In this document: piece by piece, positions 43,044 through 55,875 of the stretch | Position numbering within the stretch: position 1 is the stretch's first letter | How the letters are laid out: every line of letters starts with the position of its first letter | DNA from: Actinacidiphila epipremni | GTDB lineage: Bacteria > Actinomycetota > Actinomycetes > Streptomycetales > Streptomycetaceae | Length of the DNA stretch: 64,000 nucleotides | Direction: 5' to 3' | NCBI RefSeq assembly: GCF_012034175.1 | Contig: NZ_JAATEJ010000012.1 | Coordinates: 124,001-188,000 of the forward strand | Translations under genes and position numbers: made by a program | Notes under the pieces: generated by a model | What the model saw: the letters and a program-made list of their open reading frames with translations, nothing else | Database searches by the model: none | Told to the model about the DNA's origin: nothing

Positions 43044-44210
43044 TCAGGTCTGCCCGGCGGTCCTGGCGCGGGCGACGGCCGGCCCGATGGCCCGGACGAG
43101 CTCGGCGACCTCGTCGGCGGTCGTCGTGTGGCCGAGGGAGAAGCGCAGCGTGGCGCGCGCGTGCGGGGCCGGCTGGCCCATGGCGAGCAGTACATGGCTG
43201 GGCTGTGCCACGCCCGCAGTACATGCCGAGCCGGTGGAGCAGGCGATGCCCTGGGCGTCCAGCAGCAGCAGAAGGGCGTCGCCCTCGCAGCCGGGGAAGG
43301 TGAAGTGCGCGTGCGTGGCGAGCCGGCCGCCGGGCGCCGGGTCGCCGTTGAGGACCGCGTCGGGGACCGCGTCCAACACCCCGCGTGCCAGCTCGTCCCG
43401 CAGCCGCCCGACGTGCGCGGTGAACTGCTCGCGCCGCTCGGCCGCGAGCGTGCCCGCGGCGGCGAACGCGGCGATGGCCGGCACGTCGAGCGTGCCGGAG
43501 CGGCTGCGCTCCTGCTCGCCGCCGTGCAGCAGCGGCACCGGGGTGTCGTCGCGGCGCAGCAGCAGGGCGCCGACGCCGTACGGGCCGCCCACCTTGTGCC
43601 CGGTCACGGTCATCGCGTCCAGGCCGCTCGCGGCGAAGTCCAGCTCCTCCTGGCCGAAGGCCTGCACCGCGTCGGAGTGCATCGGGACGCCGAACTCGGC
43701 GCATACGGCCGCGAGATCGGCGACGGGCAGGATCGTGCCGACCTCGTTGTTGGCCCACATCGCGGTGACCAGGGCCACGTCGTCCGGGTTCGCCGCGAGC
43801 GCCGCGCGCAGGGTGTCCGGCCCGACCCTGCCGTAGGCGTCGACCGGCAGCCATTCCACGACGGCGCCCTCGTGGTCGGCGAGCCAGTGCACCGCGTCCA
43901 GGACCGCGTGGTGCTCCACCGGGCTGGACAGGACGCGCACCCGGCGCGGGTCGGCGGCCCGGCGGGCCCAGAACAGGCCCTTGACGGCCAGGTTGTCCGA
44001 CTCCGTGCCGCCGCCGGTGAAGACGACCTCGCTGGGCCGTGCGCCCAATGCCGCGGCAAGGGCCTCGCGCGCCTCCTCCACCGTCCGCCGGGCCCGGCGG
44101 CCCGCTGCGTGCAGGGCCGACGCGTTCCCCGTCACCGTCAGGTGCGCGGTCATCGCCTCGACCGCCTCCGGGAGCATGGGCGTGGTGGCGGCGTGATCGA
44201 AGTAGGCCAT
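43044..44210 (-). CDS. Cysteine desulfurase (NifS/IscS-like)
   Basis: A 388-residue PLP enzyme that takes sulfur from cysteine onto a Cys persulfide. PLP-Lys 206 lies in [12 protein letters not shown]; the catalytic Cys is Cys 330 in [20 protein letters not shown] and GGTESDNLA are standard. It is a class I (IscS/NifS) enzyme. The mnmA gene nearby (opposite strand, about 1.2 kb away) suggests it feeds sulfur to tRNA 2-thiouridine; general iron-sulfur supply in actinomycetes is usually SufS-based. The ATG at 44210 has TAGAAT 9 nt upstream, so the leader is very short. Confidence 0.93.
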   Translation of the reverse strand: MAYFDHAATTPMLPEAVEAMTAHLTVTGNASALHAAGRRARRTVEEAREALAAALGARPSEVVFTGGGTESDNLAVKGLFWARRAADPRRVRVLSSPVEHHAVLDAVHWLADHEGAVVEWLPVDAYGRVGPDTLRAALAANPDDVALVTAMWANNEVGTILPVADLAAVCAEFGVPMHSDAVQAFGQEELDFAASGLDAMTVTGHKVGGPYGVGALLLRRDDTPVPLLHGGEQERSRSGTLDVPAIAAFAAAGTLAAERREQFTAHVGRLRDELARGVLDAVPDAVLNGDPAPGGRLATHAHFTFPGCEGDALLLLLDAQGIACSTGSACTAGVAQPSHVLLAMGQPAPHARATLRFSLGHTTTADEVAELVRAIGPAVARARTAGQT

Positions 44211-44271
44211 GATTTTCCGATTCTACGGTCCGCCCGGCCCGGCTCGCCCCGCCCGTCCGCCGCCGGCACCC

Positions 44272-44311
44272 CGCAGCCCATTGCGCCGCGGCGCGCAGCC
44301 CATTGCGCCGC
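44272..44311. repeat. 18-bp direct repeat upstream of the cysteine desulfurase gene
   Basis: CGCAGCCCATTGCGCCGC occurs at 44272-44289 and again at 44294-44311, 22 bp start to start, in the 116-bp gap before the desulfurase start. It could be a two-site operator or a duplication. Confidence 0.55.
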
Positions 44312-44326
44312 CGCGGCCGGCGGCCG

Positions 44327-45187
44327 TCAGGGGCGCGGCGCGCGGGCCAGTTGCCGGGACTGCGCCACCAGGCGGTCCTTGCTGTCCCAGACCTGCGCGT
44401 CCTCCTCCAGCAGCCCGCCCGCCAGGTTGCGGGTCGTCAGGGCCACCCGGACCGGTCCCGGCGCCGGCTGCGCCCGCAGATGGACGGTCAGTTCGAGGGT
44501 CGGCACCCATCCCGCGAGGCCCAGGTCGAAGGCGGTCGGCGGCAGCGCGTCGACGGCCAGCAGCAGCGACAGCGCGTCGTGGTCGCGCCCGTCGGCCAGG
44601 CCCAGCCAGCCGCGCATGTCCCCGGCGCCGGAGGGCGCGCCCACCGCCCAGCCGGCCGTCGCCGGGTCCAGGCGCAGGTCGAGCCGCTTGAGGATCTCGG
44701 TGGAGCCGGTGACCGGACCGCCCTCGGGCGCGTCGTCGGAGCCGACGCAGTCCTCGTACGGGGGCATCTCCGGCGGTCGCGCCGCGGTGCGTACGTCGTC
44801 GGGCAGCGCGGCGAGGTCGCCGTACGCGGCGATGACCCGGATCCGCTCCACCTCGCGGCCCTCGGCGTCCCGCTGGAAGAGCGACGCCTGGCCGGTGGAC
44901 ATGCTGCGCCCGGCGCGTACGGTCTCGGTCCTGATCACCGCGGGGCCCGGCTCCGAGGCGGTCAGGTAGTGCGCGGTGACGGTCAGCGGGTCGGGGTGGG
45001 GGAGCGCGGCACGCAGCGCGCGGCCCACGACGGCCAGCAGATAGCCGCCGTTGACGGCCCTGATGATCGTCCAGCCCGCCGAGAGGCCCGCGTCGTACAA
45101 GCCGGGCTCGCCGGGGCGCGCGGCCACGGCGGTGTCGCGGTCGAACTCGCTGTCCCCGAGGGCCGCACGGGCCGATGCATATGCCAT
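44327..45187 (-). CDS. Acyl-CoA thioesterase (double hot-dog, TesB/4HBT_3-like)
   Basis: A 286-residue protein with two hot-dog halves: N-terminal about 25-135 (FDRDTAVAARPGEPGLYDAGLSAGWTIIRAVNGGYLLAVVGRALRAALPHPDPLTVTAHYLTASEPGPA) and C-terminal about 165-286 (ending GGLLEEDAQVWDSKDRLVAQSRQLA). Family members hydrolyse acyl-CoA thioesters in the cytoplasm; the chain-length preference is unknown. The ATG at 45187 has TAACAT 6 nt upstream and no Shine-Dalgarno sequence. It diverges from mnmA with about 200 bp between. Confidence 0.85.
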   Translation of the reverse strand: MAYASARAALGDSEFDRDTAVAARPGEPGLYDAGLSAGWTIIRAVNGGYLLAVVGRALRAALPHPDPLTVTAHYLTASEPGPAVIRTETVRAGRSMSTGQASLFQRDAEGREVERIRVIAAYGDLAALPDDVRTAARPPEMPPYEDCVGSDDAPEGGPVTGSTEILKRLDLRLDPATAGWAVGAPSGAGDMRGWLGLADGRDHDALSLLLAVDALPPTAFDLGLAGWVPTLELTVHLRAQPAPGPVRVALTTRNLAGGLLEEDAQVWDSKDRLVAQSRQLARAPRP

Positions 45188-45193
45188 GAGTCG

Positions 45194-45199
45194 ATGTTA
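45194..45199 (-). promoter_or_regulatory. -10 element of a probable leaderless promoter for the thioesterase gene
   Basis: TAACAT on the minus strand lies exactly 6 nt before the ATG at 45187. Confidence 0.5.
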
Positions 45200-45374
45200 C
45201 CCGTCAGTAGTCGCCGGTTGTCCAGCCCCGGCGGTGCCCGTCAGCCCCGGGCGTGCACCGGCCGGTCCCGCTAGGCCCCGCTCGCCCCTGTCCGCCCCCA
45301 CGATGCCCGGCCGCTCCCGGCCGCCGGCCACCGCCCCCTGTGGATAACCCCGAGGGCCGCCGCGGCCGGGCCGT

Positions 45375-45380
45375 TACCCT
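45375..45380 (+). promoter_or_regulatory. -10 element of a probable leaderless promoter for mnmA
   Basis: TACCCT lies exactly 6 nt before the GTG at 45387; the same hexamer and spacing precede the MetE-like gene at 47838. Confidence 0.5.
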
Positions 45381-45386
45381 GGACCG

Positions 45387-46559
45387 GTGAACGACTTCTC
45401 CCCGCCCGCCGCGCCCAAGAGGCTGCGCGTGCTCGCCGCGATGAGCGGCGGTGTCGACTCCGCGGTGGCCGCCGCCCGCGCTGCGGAGGCCGGGCATGAC
45501 GTCACCGGCGTCCACCTGGCCCTGTCCGCCAACCCGCAGAGCTTCAGGACCGGCGCCCGCGGCTGCTGCACCGTCGAGGACTCCCGCGACGCCCGCCGCG
45601 CCGCCGACGTCATCGGCATCCCCTTCTACGTGTGGGATCTCGCCGAGCGCTTCCGCGAGGACGTGGTGGCCGACTTCGTCGCCGAATACGCCGCCGGCCG
45701 CACCCCCAACCCGTGCCTGCGGTGCAACGAGAAGATCAAGTTCGCCGCGCTGCTCGACAAGGCACTCGCCCTCGGCTTCGACGCGGTGTGCACCGGCCAC
45801 TACGCCACGATCGTCACCCGCGACGACGGCACCCGCGAGCTGCACCGTGCCAGCGACGCGGCCAAGGACCAGTCCTACGTCCTCGGCGTGCTCGACGAGC
45901 GGCAGTTGGCGCACGCGATGTTCCCGCTCGGCGACACCCTCACCACCAAGGACGAGATCCGCGCCGAGGCCGAGCGCCGGGGCCTGGCCGTCGCCAAGAA
46001 GCCCGACAGCCACGACATCTGCTTCATCGCCGACGGCGACACCCAGGGCTTCCTCGCCCGGTCCCTCGGCAGCGCCGAGGGCGCGATCGTCGACGAGGCC
46101 GGCCGCCGGGTCGGCACCCACCAGGGCGCGTACGGCTTCACCATCGGCCAGCGCAAGGGCCTTCGGCTCGGCGTGCCCGCCGACGACGGCAAGCCCCGCT
46201 ATGTGCTGGACATCTCACCGGTCGACAACACCGTCACCGTCGGCCCCGCCGAAGCCCTCGACGTGACCGCGCTCACCGCCATACGCCCCCGCTGGTGCGG
46301 CACCCCGCCCACCGGCCCCGCCGCGTACACCGCGCAGCTGCGCGCCCACGGCGAGGACGTGCCCGTGACCGCCGAGCTGACCGGCGGCGAGCTGCGGGTC
46401 GGCTTCGCCGAGCCGGTGCGCGGCGTCGCCCCCGGCCAGGCCGTGGTCCTCTACGACGGCACCCGCGTCGTCGGCTCCGCCACCATCGCCACCACCGACC
46501 GCGCCGCCATCGACCGCGCCACCACCGCGCACGAGCAGAAGCCCCCGGTGACCGTATGA
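45387..46559 (+). CDS. mnmA: tRNA-specific 2-thiouridylase MnmA
   Basis: A 390-residue enzyme that activates U34 of Lys, Glu and Gln tRNAs with ATP and inserts sulfur. PP-loop SGGVDS is at 20-25; catalytic Cys residues lie in [14 protein letters not shown] and [10 protein letters not shown]; the C-terminal domains contain [13 protein letters not shown] and [19 protein letters not shown]. The GTG at 45387 carries no Shine-Dalgarno sequence but has TACCCT 6 nt upstream. Its stop overlaps the LOG gene start (ATGA), so these genes are translated together. The cysteine desulfurase gene upstream is the likely sulfur source. Confidence 0.95.
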   Translation: MNDFSPPAAPKRLRVLAAMSGGVDSAVAAARAAEAGHDVTGVHLALSANPQSFRTGARGCCTVEDSRDARRAADVIGIPFYVWDLAERFREDVVADFVAEYAAGRTPNPCLRCNEKIKFAALLDKALALGFDAVCTGHYATIVTRDDGTRELHRASDAAKDQSYVLGVLDERQLAHAMFPLGDTLTTKDEIRAEAERRGLAVAKKPDSHDICFIADGDTQGFLARSLGSAEGAIVDEAGRRVGTHQGAYGFTIGQRKGLRLGVPADDGKPRYVLDISPVDNTVTVGPAEALDVTALTAIRPRWCGTPPTGPAAYTAQLRAHGEDVPVTAELTGGELRVGFAEPVRGVAPGQAVVLYDGTRVVGSATIATTDRAAIDRATTAHEQKPPVTV

Positions 46560-47086
46560 ACATCGGCGTGTTCCTGTCCGCCGCGGACCTGTCGGAGCAG
46601 TACACCGAGCCGGCCCGCGAGTTCGGCAAACTGCTCGGCGCCGGCGGCCACACCCTGGTGTGGGGCGGCTCCGACGTCGGCCTGATGAAGGTGCTCGCCG
46701 ACAGCGTCCAGGAAGCCGGCGGGCGGCTCGTCGGCGTCTCGGTGGAATTCCTCCAGGCCAAGGCGCGGGCCGGCGCCGACGAGATGATCGTCACGCCCGA
46801 CCTCGCCCGACGCAAGGCCGAACTGCTGCGGCTGAGCGACGCCCTGGTCGTCATGGTCGGCGGCACCGGCACCCTGGACGAGGCCACCGAGATCCTGGAG
46901 CTGAAGAAGCACGGCCTGCACGCCAAACCGGTGGTGCTGCTCAACAGCGCCGGTTTCTACGACGGCCTGGAGCTGCAACTGCGCAGGATGGACGCCGAGG
47001 GCTTCCTGCCCCTGCCGCTGTCCCAGCTCGTGTACGTGGCCCAGGACGGCGCCGACGCACTGGCCTACCTCCAGGAGCAGCTGTGA
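46556..47086 (+). CDS. LOG-family protein (cytokinin-activating phosphoribohydrolase-like)
   Basis: A 176-residue Rossmann-type protein of the Lonely Guy family. Motifs are the nucleotide-binding [14 protein letters not shown] and [14 protein letters not shown], the latter replacing the usual PGGxGTxxE with a Val for the Pro. LOG enzymes cleave nucleoside 5'-monophosphates to base and ribose 5-phosphate; in bacteria the physiological substrate is often unclear. The ATG at 46556 overlaps the mnmA stop by 4 bp, and its own stop overlaps the next gene by 4 bp (GTGA). This tight chain suggests fixed stoichiometry. Confidence 0.87.
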   Translation: MNIGVFLSAADLSEQYTEPAREFGKLLGAGGHTLVWGGSDVGLMKVLADSVQEAGGRLVGVSVEFLQAKARAGADEMIVTPDLARRKAELLRLSDALVVMVGGTGTLDEATEILELKKHGLHAKPVVLLNSAGFYDGLELQLRRMDAEGFLPLPLSQLVYVAQDGADALAYLQEQL

Positions 47087-47781
47087 GCGACCCGCGCATC
47101 CACCTGGTCACCGGTGCCGGGTCCGGTATCGGCAGCGCCGTCGCCGCCCGGCTGCTGGAGCGCGGCGACGAGGTCTGGCTGCTGGCCAGGGACGCCGCGC
47201 GGGCGAAGGAGCTGGCCGCGCGGCACGAGGGCGCCCGCACCCTGGTCGGGGATCTCGCCGAGCCCGCCCGGCTGTCGTGGGCGCTCGGCCACCAGGCGCC
47301 GCCGGACCGCCTCGACTCGCTGCTGCACATCGCCGGCACCGTCGAGCTCGGCCTGGTCGGCGACCTCACGCCGAAGATCTGGCAGGAGACCCTCGCCGTC
47401 AACCTGCTGGGCCCGGCCGAGCTCACCCGCCTGCTGCTGCCCCAACTGCGGCTGTCCCGCGGCCACGTCGTCTTCGTCAACTCCACCTCGGGCCTGGCCG
47501 TCAGCGCCGAGTGGAGCGCCTACGGGGCCAGCAAGTCCGGCCTGCGCGCCCTCGCCGACGCGCTGCGCGCCGAGGAGCACCCCGCCGGGGTGCGGGTGAC
47601 GTCGGTCTACCCCAGCCGCACCGCGACGCCGATGCAGCGCAAGGTCCACCAGCAGGAGGGCAAGCCCTACGACCCGGCGCGCTGGATCGCCCCCGAGTCG
47701 GTCGCCGCGACCGTGCTCGCGGCCCTGGACCTGCCGCGGGACGCCGAGCTGACCGACGTCACCGTCCGCCCCGGCCGATAA
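47083..47781 (+). CDS. SDR-family oxidoreductase
   Basis: A 232-residue short-chain dehydrogenase: cofactor motif TGAGSGIG (about 10-17), HIAGTVELG in place of the usual NAG, NSTSG with the catalytic Ser, YGASK with Tyr and Lys, and a C-terminal YPSRTATPMQRKVHQQEGKPY. The GTG at 47083 overlaps the LOG stop (GTGA). It is the third gene of the mnmA unit. The substrate is unknown; its conserved-looking coupling to a tRNA-modifying enzyme may be operon convenience, not pathway. Confidence 0.87.
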   Translation: MSDPRIHLVTGAGSGIGSAVAARLLERGDEVWLLARDAARAKELAARHEGARTLVGDLAEPARLSWALGHQAPPDRLDSLLHIAGTVELGLVGDLTPKIWQETLAVNLLGPAELTRLLLPQLRLSRGHVVFVNSTSGLAVSAEWSAYGASKSGLRALADALRAEEHPAGVRVTSVYPSRTATPMQRKVHQQEGKPYDPARWIAPESVAATVLAALDLPRDAELTDVTVRPGR

Positions 47782-47825
47782 GCCCGGTGGCGGCCCGCCC
47801 GCCCGGGCGCCCCACGCCGGCGGGC

Positions 47826-47831
47826 TACCCT
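47826..47831 (+). promoter_or_regulatory. -10 element of a probable leaderless promoter for the MetE-like gene
   Basis: TACCCT lies 6 nt before the GTG at 47838, identical to the mnmA arrangement. Confidence 0.5.
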
Positions 47832-47837
47832 TCCGGC

Positions 47838-48842
47838 GTGAGCAACGACCTGCACCTTCCCCCGGCCACCGGCACCGGCGTCGGCTCGATGCCCGGCACC
47901 GACGCCCGCGAGGCCGCCCGCGTCGCCACCGAGGCCCCGCAGGGCATCGCCTTCCTGCCCGAGCTGCCCGCCCGCGGCCCCGGCGCGGACATGACCGGCC
48001 GCACCCTCGGCCTGCTGGTGGAGCTCTACGCCCAGCTGGAGCCCAGCGGCTGGCGCTTCGCCGACCGGCCCGGCCGCGACACCCGCAGGGCCAGGTCGTG
48101 GCTGGGCGAGGACCTGGACGCCGTCGAGGAGTTCACGCAAGGCTACGCGGGCCACCTCAAGGTCCAGGCCGTCGGCCCGTGGACGCTCGCCGCCGCCGTG
48201 CAGACCCGGCAGGGCGAGGCGGCGCTGCGCGACCCGGGCGCCTGCCGCGACCTCGCCGGCTCGCTCACCGAGGGCCTGGCCGCCCACCTCGCGGACGTGG
48301 CCCGGCGGGTGCCCGGCGCACAGGTCGTGCTCCAGCTCGACGAGCCGTCCCTGACGGCGGTGCTGCGCGGGCAGGTCCGCACCGCCAGCGGCTACCGCAC
48401 CTACCGGGCGGTGGACCGCGCGGTCGTCGAGTCGGTGCTGCGCGACGTGGTCGCCGCGGTGGACGTGCCGGTCGTCGTCCACTCCTGCGCCCCCGAGGTG
48501 CCGTTCGCGCTGCTGCGCGCCGCGGGCGCGGCGGGGGTGTCCTTCGACTTCGGGCTGCTCACCGAGCGTGACTGGGACGCCATCGGCGAGGCGGCCGAGG
48601 CGGGCACCGCGCTGTTCGCCGGTGTCGTGCCGGGCACCGACGCCCCGTTGTCGGACCCTCCCGGTAGCGTGAGTGGTGTTCGGGCGCTGTGGCGCAGGTT
48701 GGGGCTGGCACCGGGGGCACTGGGTTCCTCCGTCGCCGTCACCCCGTCCTGCGGCCTGGCGGGGGCCACACCGGCCTACGCCCGGGCCGCTCTCGCGCAC
48801 TGCGCGAAGGCGGCACGGTCGCTCGTCGACAACCCTGAGTAG
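47838..48842 (+). CDS. MetE-like (cobalamin-independent methionine synthase C-terminal domain) protein
   Basis: A 334-residue protein matching the catalytic half of cobalamin-independent methionine synthases and UROD-like barrels: GTGVGSMPGTDAREAARV at the start, VVLQLDEPSLTAVL, VVVHSCAPEVPFALL and VTPSCGLAGATPAYAR at the end. The His/Cys pair in HSCA and the Cys in TPSCG fit zinc ligands that activate a thiol. Full MetE is over 700 residues, so this is the short, single-domain group, whose methyl donor and acceptor are uncertain. The GTG at 47838 is preceded by TACCCT at leaderless spacing. ligA follows 84 bp later. Confidence 0.82.
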   Translation: MSNDLHLPPATGTGVGSMPGTDAREAARVATEAPQGIAFLPELPARGPGADMTGRTLGLLVELYAQLEPSGWRFADRPGRDTRRARSWLGEDLDAVEEFTQGYAGHLKVQAVGPWTLAAAVQTRQGEAALRDPGACRDLAGSLTEGLAAHLADVARRVPGAQVVLQLDEPSLTAVLRGQVRTASGYRTYRAVDRAVVESVLRDVVAAVDVPVVVHSCAPEVPFALLRAAGAAGVSFDFGLLTERDWDAIGEAAEAGTALFAGVVPGTDAPLSDPPGSVSGVRALWRRLGLAPGALGSSVAVTPSCGLAGATPAYARAALAHCAKAARSLVDNPE

Positions 48843-51161
<2,319 letters not shown>

Positions 51162-51382
51162 ATGGCCCGGGGATGTCACCCCATCGGCCTATATCAGAAT
51201 ACGTCGATGTGCCTGGTCGCATTCGGGCAACCCCGGTCGATCGGTGCCCGGGACGGCACCGGCGGGCCTAGTGTTGAGACGCGCCACCGCCGCGGAGATA
51301 CGTTCCGGCACCCGACGGAACTCGCCAACGGGCAGGGCGCGGTGAGACCTGCTTGCTTCACCGGGCTGTGAGAGGGACGGGC

Positions 51383-53674
51383 ATGCATTCGACGGAGAGT
51401 GCCGCAGCGACGCCGCTGCCTGCCGCCGCCGCGCCCGTCACCGCCCCGCCGCCCCCGGCGCCGTCCCTGTCCCGGTCCGTGGTGCGCACGCTGGCGCCGC
51501 CGGCCGCCGCGGCCTGCCTGGTCGCCGGCGTCGTCCGGGTGCTCGGCCACGGCCACGCGCTCTTCCCCGGCGGCACCGGCGGCTGGGGGTTCGCGATCCT
51601 GACCGGCATCATCGTCGGCCACCTGGTGGCGATGGGCCGCGACCGCTGGTGGGGCGGCACCGGATCCGGTGCCGCCCTCACGCTCGCCATGCTGCTCGTC
51701 CACGGCTGGGTGGCCGCCCTGCTGGTCAGCCTCGCCGTGGTCACCCTCGTCGGCGCCGCCCGCCGGCACCGCTGGCGGCAGGCCGTGCTCTACGGCTCCA
51801 TCGACGTCCTCGGCATCAGCGCCGGCGCCGCCGTGCTGGGCCTGTGCGGCGTCCACCCGTGCGTCGAGCAGCCCTGGGACCCGCACGACTGGACGATGAC
51901 CGCCGTGCCGATCGTCGCCCTCACCGCGCTGACGTACATGGCCGCGACCCGCGCCCTGCTGTGGTTCGCCTTCGCGCCGCGCGGCGACGGCCTGCCCACC
52001 GTCACCAAGGCCGCCCTCGTCCGGCAGGGCATGCTCGGCGGCGCGCTGCTCGGCATCTCCCCGCTGATCCTCGTCGTCGGCTGCGCCAAGCCCGCCCTGC
52101 TGCCGCTGTTCTCCGTGCCCCTCATCGCGCTGGACTCCACCTTGTGGATCGCCCACGCCCGCGCCGAGGAGCAGTTGCGCGACCCGCTCACCGGGCTGCC
52201 CAACCGGCAGTGGCTGCTGGAGCGCGCCTGGGCCGCGCTGGACGAGGGGCTGGAGGACTGCGAGCGCGCCGAGCCCGGCTTCCTCGCCGCGTCCGGCGGC
52301 GCCGGCTGCCACCCGCCCGAAGGGTGCGGCCGGGTCGGGCTCATCCTGATCGACCTCGACAAGTTCCGCTCCGTCAACGACACCCTCGGCCACCTCGCCG
52401 GCGACCGGCTGCTGCTCCAGGTCGCCGACCGGCTGCGGATGGCGCTGCCGCGCGGCGCGGAGGCGGCCCGGCTCGGCGGCGACGAGTTCGCCGTGCTGCT
52501 GCCCGGCTGCGACTCCGCGACCCGCGCCCAGCGCATCGCCCGCACCCTGGTCGCCGCCCTCGCCTCGCCGCTCAGCCTCGACGGGCTGTCCCTGGTGCTG
52601 GAGGCCAGCGCCGGCGTCGCCGTCTTCCCCGACCACGCGCTGGACGCCGAGGGGCTGCTGCGCCGCGCCGACGTCGCGATGTACCAGGCCAAGCGGGACA
52701 ACAGCGGCGTCGAGGTCTACGAGGCCACCCGGGACGGCAACACCCCCGACCGGCTCGGCCTGCTCGGCGATCTGCGCCGGGCGCTGGACTCCGGCGACGT
52801 CGAGCTGCACTACCAGCCCAAGGTGCGTTTCGACGGCCGGGTGGCCGGCCTGGAGGCGCTGGTCCGCTGGGAGCACCCCGAGCGCGGCCGGGTCAGCCCC
52901 GAGGAGTTCATCACCATGGCGGAGACGTCGGGGCTGATGCCGCTGCTCACCGAGTACGTCCTGGACACCGCGCTCAGCCAGGTCGCGCAGTGGCGGGAGA
53001 TGGGCCTGGACGTGCCCGTCGCCGTCAACGTCTCGCCGCGCGACGTCCACAGCCCCGGCTTCGCCGGCCTGGTCGCCGCCCGGCTGGCCCGCCACCAGGT
53101 GCCGCCCGGCTCGCTCCAGCTGGAGATAACCGAGCACGTCCTGCTGGAGGACCCGCAGCGCGCCGCCGACACCCTGCACGGGCTGACCGGCCACGGCGTG
53201 AAGATGTCGCTGGACGACTTCGGCACCGGCTACTCCTCGCTGGTGCACCTGCGGCGGCTGCCCGTCAGCGAGCTGAAGATCGACCGCTCGTTCGTGGCAA
53301 GGCTCGTCGTCGACACCGAGGACGCGGAGATCGTGCGCTGCACCGTCGACCTCGCGCACTCGCTGGGCCTGATGGTCGTCGCGGAGGGCGTCGAGGACGA
53401 CGAGACCTGGGAGCGGCTGCGCGACCTGCACTGCGACGCCGTGCAGGGCTGGCTGGTCGCGGCGGCGATGCCGCCGGCCGAGGCGACGAAGTGGCTGCTG
53501 GCCCGGGGCGAGCGCGGGGCGCTCCCGCCGGGCGCCCGCAAGCTCCCGGCGCTGCCCGCCGCCGAGGGCGCCCCTTCTGCCCCCTCTGCCCCGCCCGCTC
53601 CGTCCGCCGCGCCTGCCGCGTCCGCCCCGGCCGCTCCTTCCACTCCGCCCGCCGCGGCGGTCGAACGGGCCTGA
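51383..53674 (+). CDS. rmdB: Membrane GGDEF-EAL c-di-GMP enzyme (RmdB-like)
   Basis: A 763-residue protein. An N-terminal membrane part with six or more hydrophobic segments (about 35-255) is followed by GGDEF (motif intact at 365-369 in [11 protein letters not shown]) and EAL (motif intact at 491-493 in [11 protein letters not shown], with [11 protein letters not shown] and ELKIDRSFV). The RxxD inhibition site before GGDEF is missing, and the GGDEF domain carries a Cys/Gly insert (about 291-318). A Pro/Ala tail ends the protein. Its place directly after ligA and before gatC matches my memory of S. coelicolor RmdB, a phosphodiesterase affecting aerial development. The ATG at 51383 has GAGAGGGA upstream. 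Confidence 0.88.
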   Translation: MHSTESAAATPLPAAAAPVTAPPPPAPSLSRSVVRTLAPPAAAACLVAGVVRVLGHGHALFPGGTGGWGFAILTGIIVGHLVAMGRDRWWGGTGSGAALTLAMLLVHGWVAALLVSLAVVTLVGAARRHRWRQAVLYGSIDVLGISAGAAVLGLCGVHPCVEQPWDPHDWTMTAVPIVALTALTYMAATRALLWFAFAPRGDGLPTVTKAALVRQGMLGGALLGISPLILVVGCAKPALLPLFSVPLIALDSTLWIAHARAEEQLRDPLTGLPNRQWLLERAWAALDEGLEDCERAEPGFLAASGGAGCHPPEGCGRVGLILIDLDKFRSVNDTLGHLAGDRLLLQVADRLRMALPRGAEAARLGGDEFAVLLPGCDSATRAQRIARTLVAALASPLSLDGLSLVLEASAGVAVFPDHALDAEGLLRRADVAMYQAKRDNSGVEVYEATRDGNTPDRLGLLGDLRRALDSGDVELHYQPKVRFDGRVAGLEALVRWEHPERGRVSPEEFITMAETSGLMPLLTEYVLDTALSQVAQWREMGLDVPVAVNVSPRDVHSPGFAGLVAARLARHQVPPGSLQLEITEHVLLEDPQRAADTLHGLTGHGVKMSLDDFGTGYSSLVHLRRLPVSELKIDRSFVARLVVDTEDAEIVRCTVDLAHSLGLMVVAEGVEDDETWERLRDLHCDAVQGWLVAAAMPPAEATKWLLARGERGALPPGARKLPALPAAEGAPSAPSAPPAPSAAPAASAPAAPSTPPAAAVERA

Positions 53675-53789
53675 GGCCGGCGCACCCCCGGGAGTTATCC
53701 ACAGGGACGGGGAACGGCTGCGCGGCGCGGTGTCCGCGCCCCATAGGATTGGGGCTCACACCGTAGACGTCTCACCCGCAGAGGATCGT

Positions 53790-54083
53790 ATGAGCATCAC
53801 GCGCGAGGAGGTCGCCCACCTCGGCCGGCTGGCACGGCTGGAGCTGTCCGGCGACGAGCTGGACCACTTCGCCGGGCAGCTTGACGACATCATCGGCGCG
53901 GTCGCCCGCGTCTCCGAGGTCGCCGCCGAGGACGTACCGCCGACCTCGCACCCGCTGCCGCTGACGAACGTGATGCGGGCGGACACCGTGCGCCCGTCGC
54001 TCACGCCGCAGCAGGCGCTGTCGGGCGCGCCGGCGCAGGAGCAGCAGCGCTTCAAGGTGCCGCAGATCCTCGGGGAGGACTGA
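53790..54083 (+). CDS. gatC: Asp-tRNA(Asn)/Glu-tRNA(Gln) amidotransferase subunit C
   Basis: A 97-residue small subunit that wraps GatA and GatB and stabilises the complex. It starts [40 protein letters not shown], the family signature. The ATG at 53790 has GAGGA 4 nt upstream. It is the first gene of gatC-gatA-(small)-gatB; gatA begins 5 bp after its stop. Confidence 0.96.
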   Translation: MSITREEVAHLGRLARLELSGDELDHFAGQLDDIIGAVARVSEVAAEDVPPTSHPLPLTNVMRADTVRPSLTPQQALSGAPAQEQQRFKVPQILGED

Positions 54084-54088
54084 TCGCG

Positions 54089-55578
<1,490 letters not shown>

Positions 55579-55582
<4 letters not shown>

Positions 55583-55833
55583 GCAAGAAGAGCGACACCA
55601 AGAGCGACACGAGCACCAAGGGCAAGAAGAAGGGCACGGCCGGTACGTACCTGGCCATCGGCAGCACGCTGTTCGCGGCGTTCAGCAACGCCAAGAAGGT
55701 CCGCAGCGCCCGCCACGAGGACGACACCCTGCAACTGGTCGACGGTCTGATCCGGATCGCCGCCGTCGCCACCGGCGTCGCCCTGCTGGTGCGCGAACTG
55801 CGCCGGCCGGACGACGACGTGCTGGCCGGCTGA
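55579..55833 (+). CDS. Small conserved hypothetical protein between gatA and gatB
   Basis: An 84-residue protein. A Lys/Ser/Thr-rich start ([18 protein letters not shown]) precedes a moderately hydrophobic stretch (about 21-36) and a stronger one (about 57-72, [18 protein letters not shown]), suggesting membrane association. I do not know its function; I recall a similar small gene in this position in other Streptomyces. The ATG overlaps the gatA stop by 4 bp and gatB starts 43 bp later, so it is made with the amidotransferase. It could be an accessory factor or merely a passenger. Confidence 0.75.
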
Positions 55834-55875
55834 CGGACCGGCGATGCCAGCAGGAAGCCAGGAGGAAGAACGACT

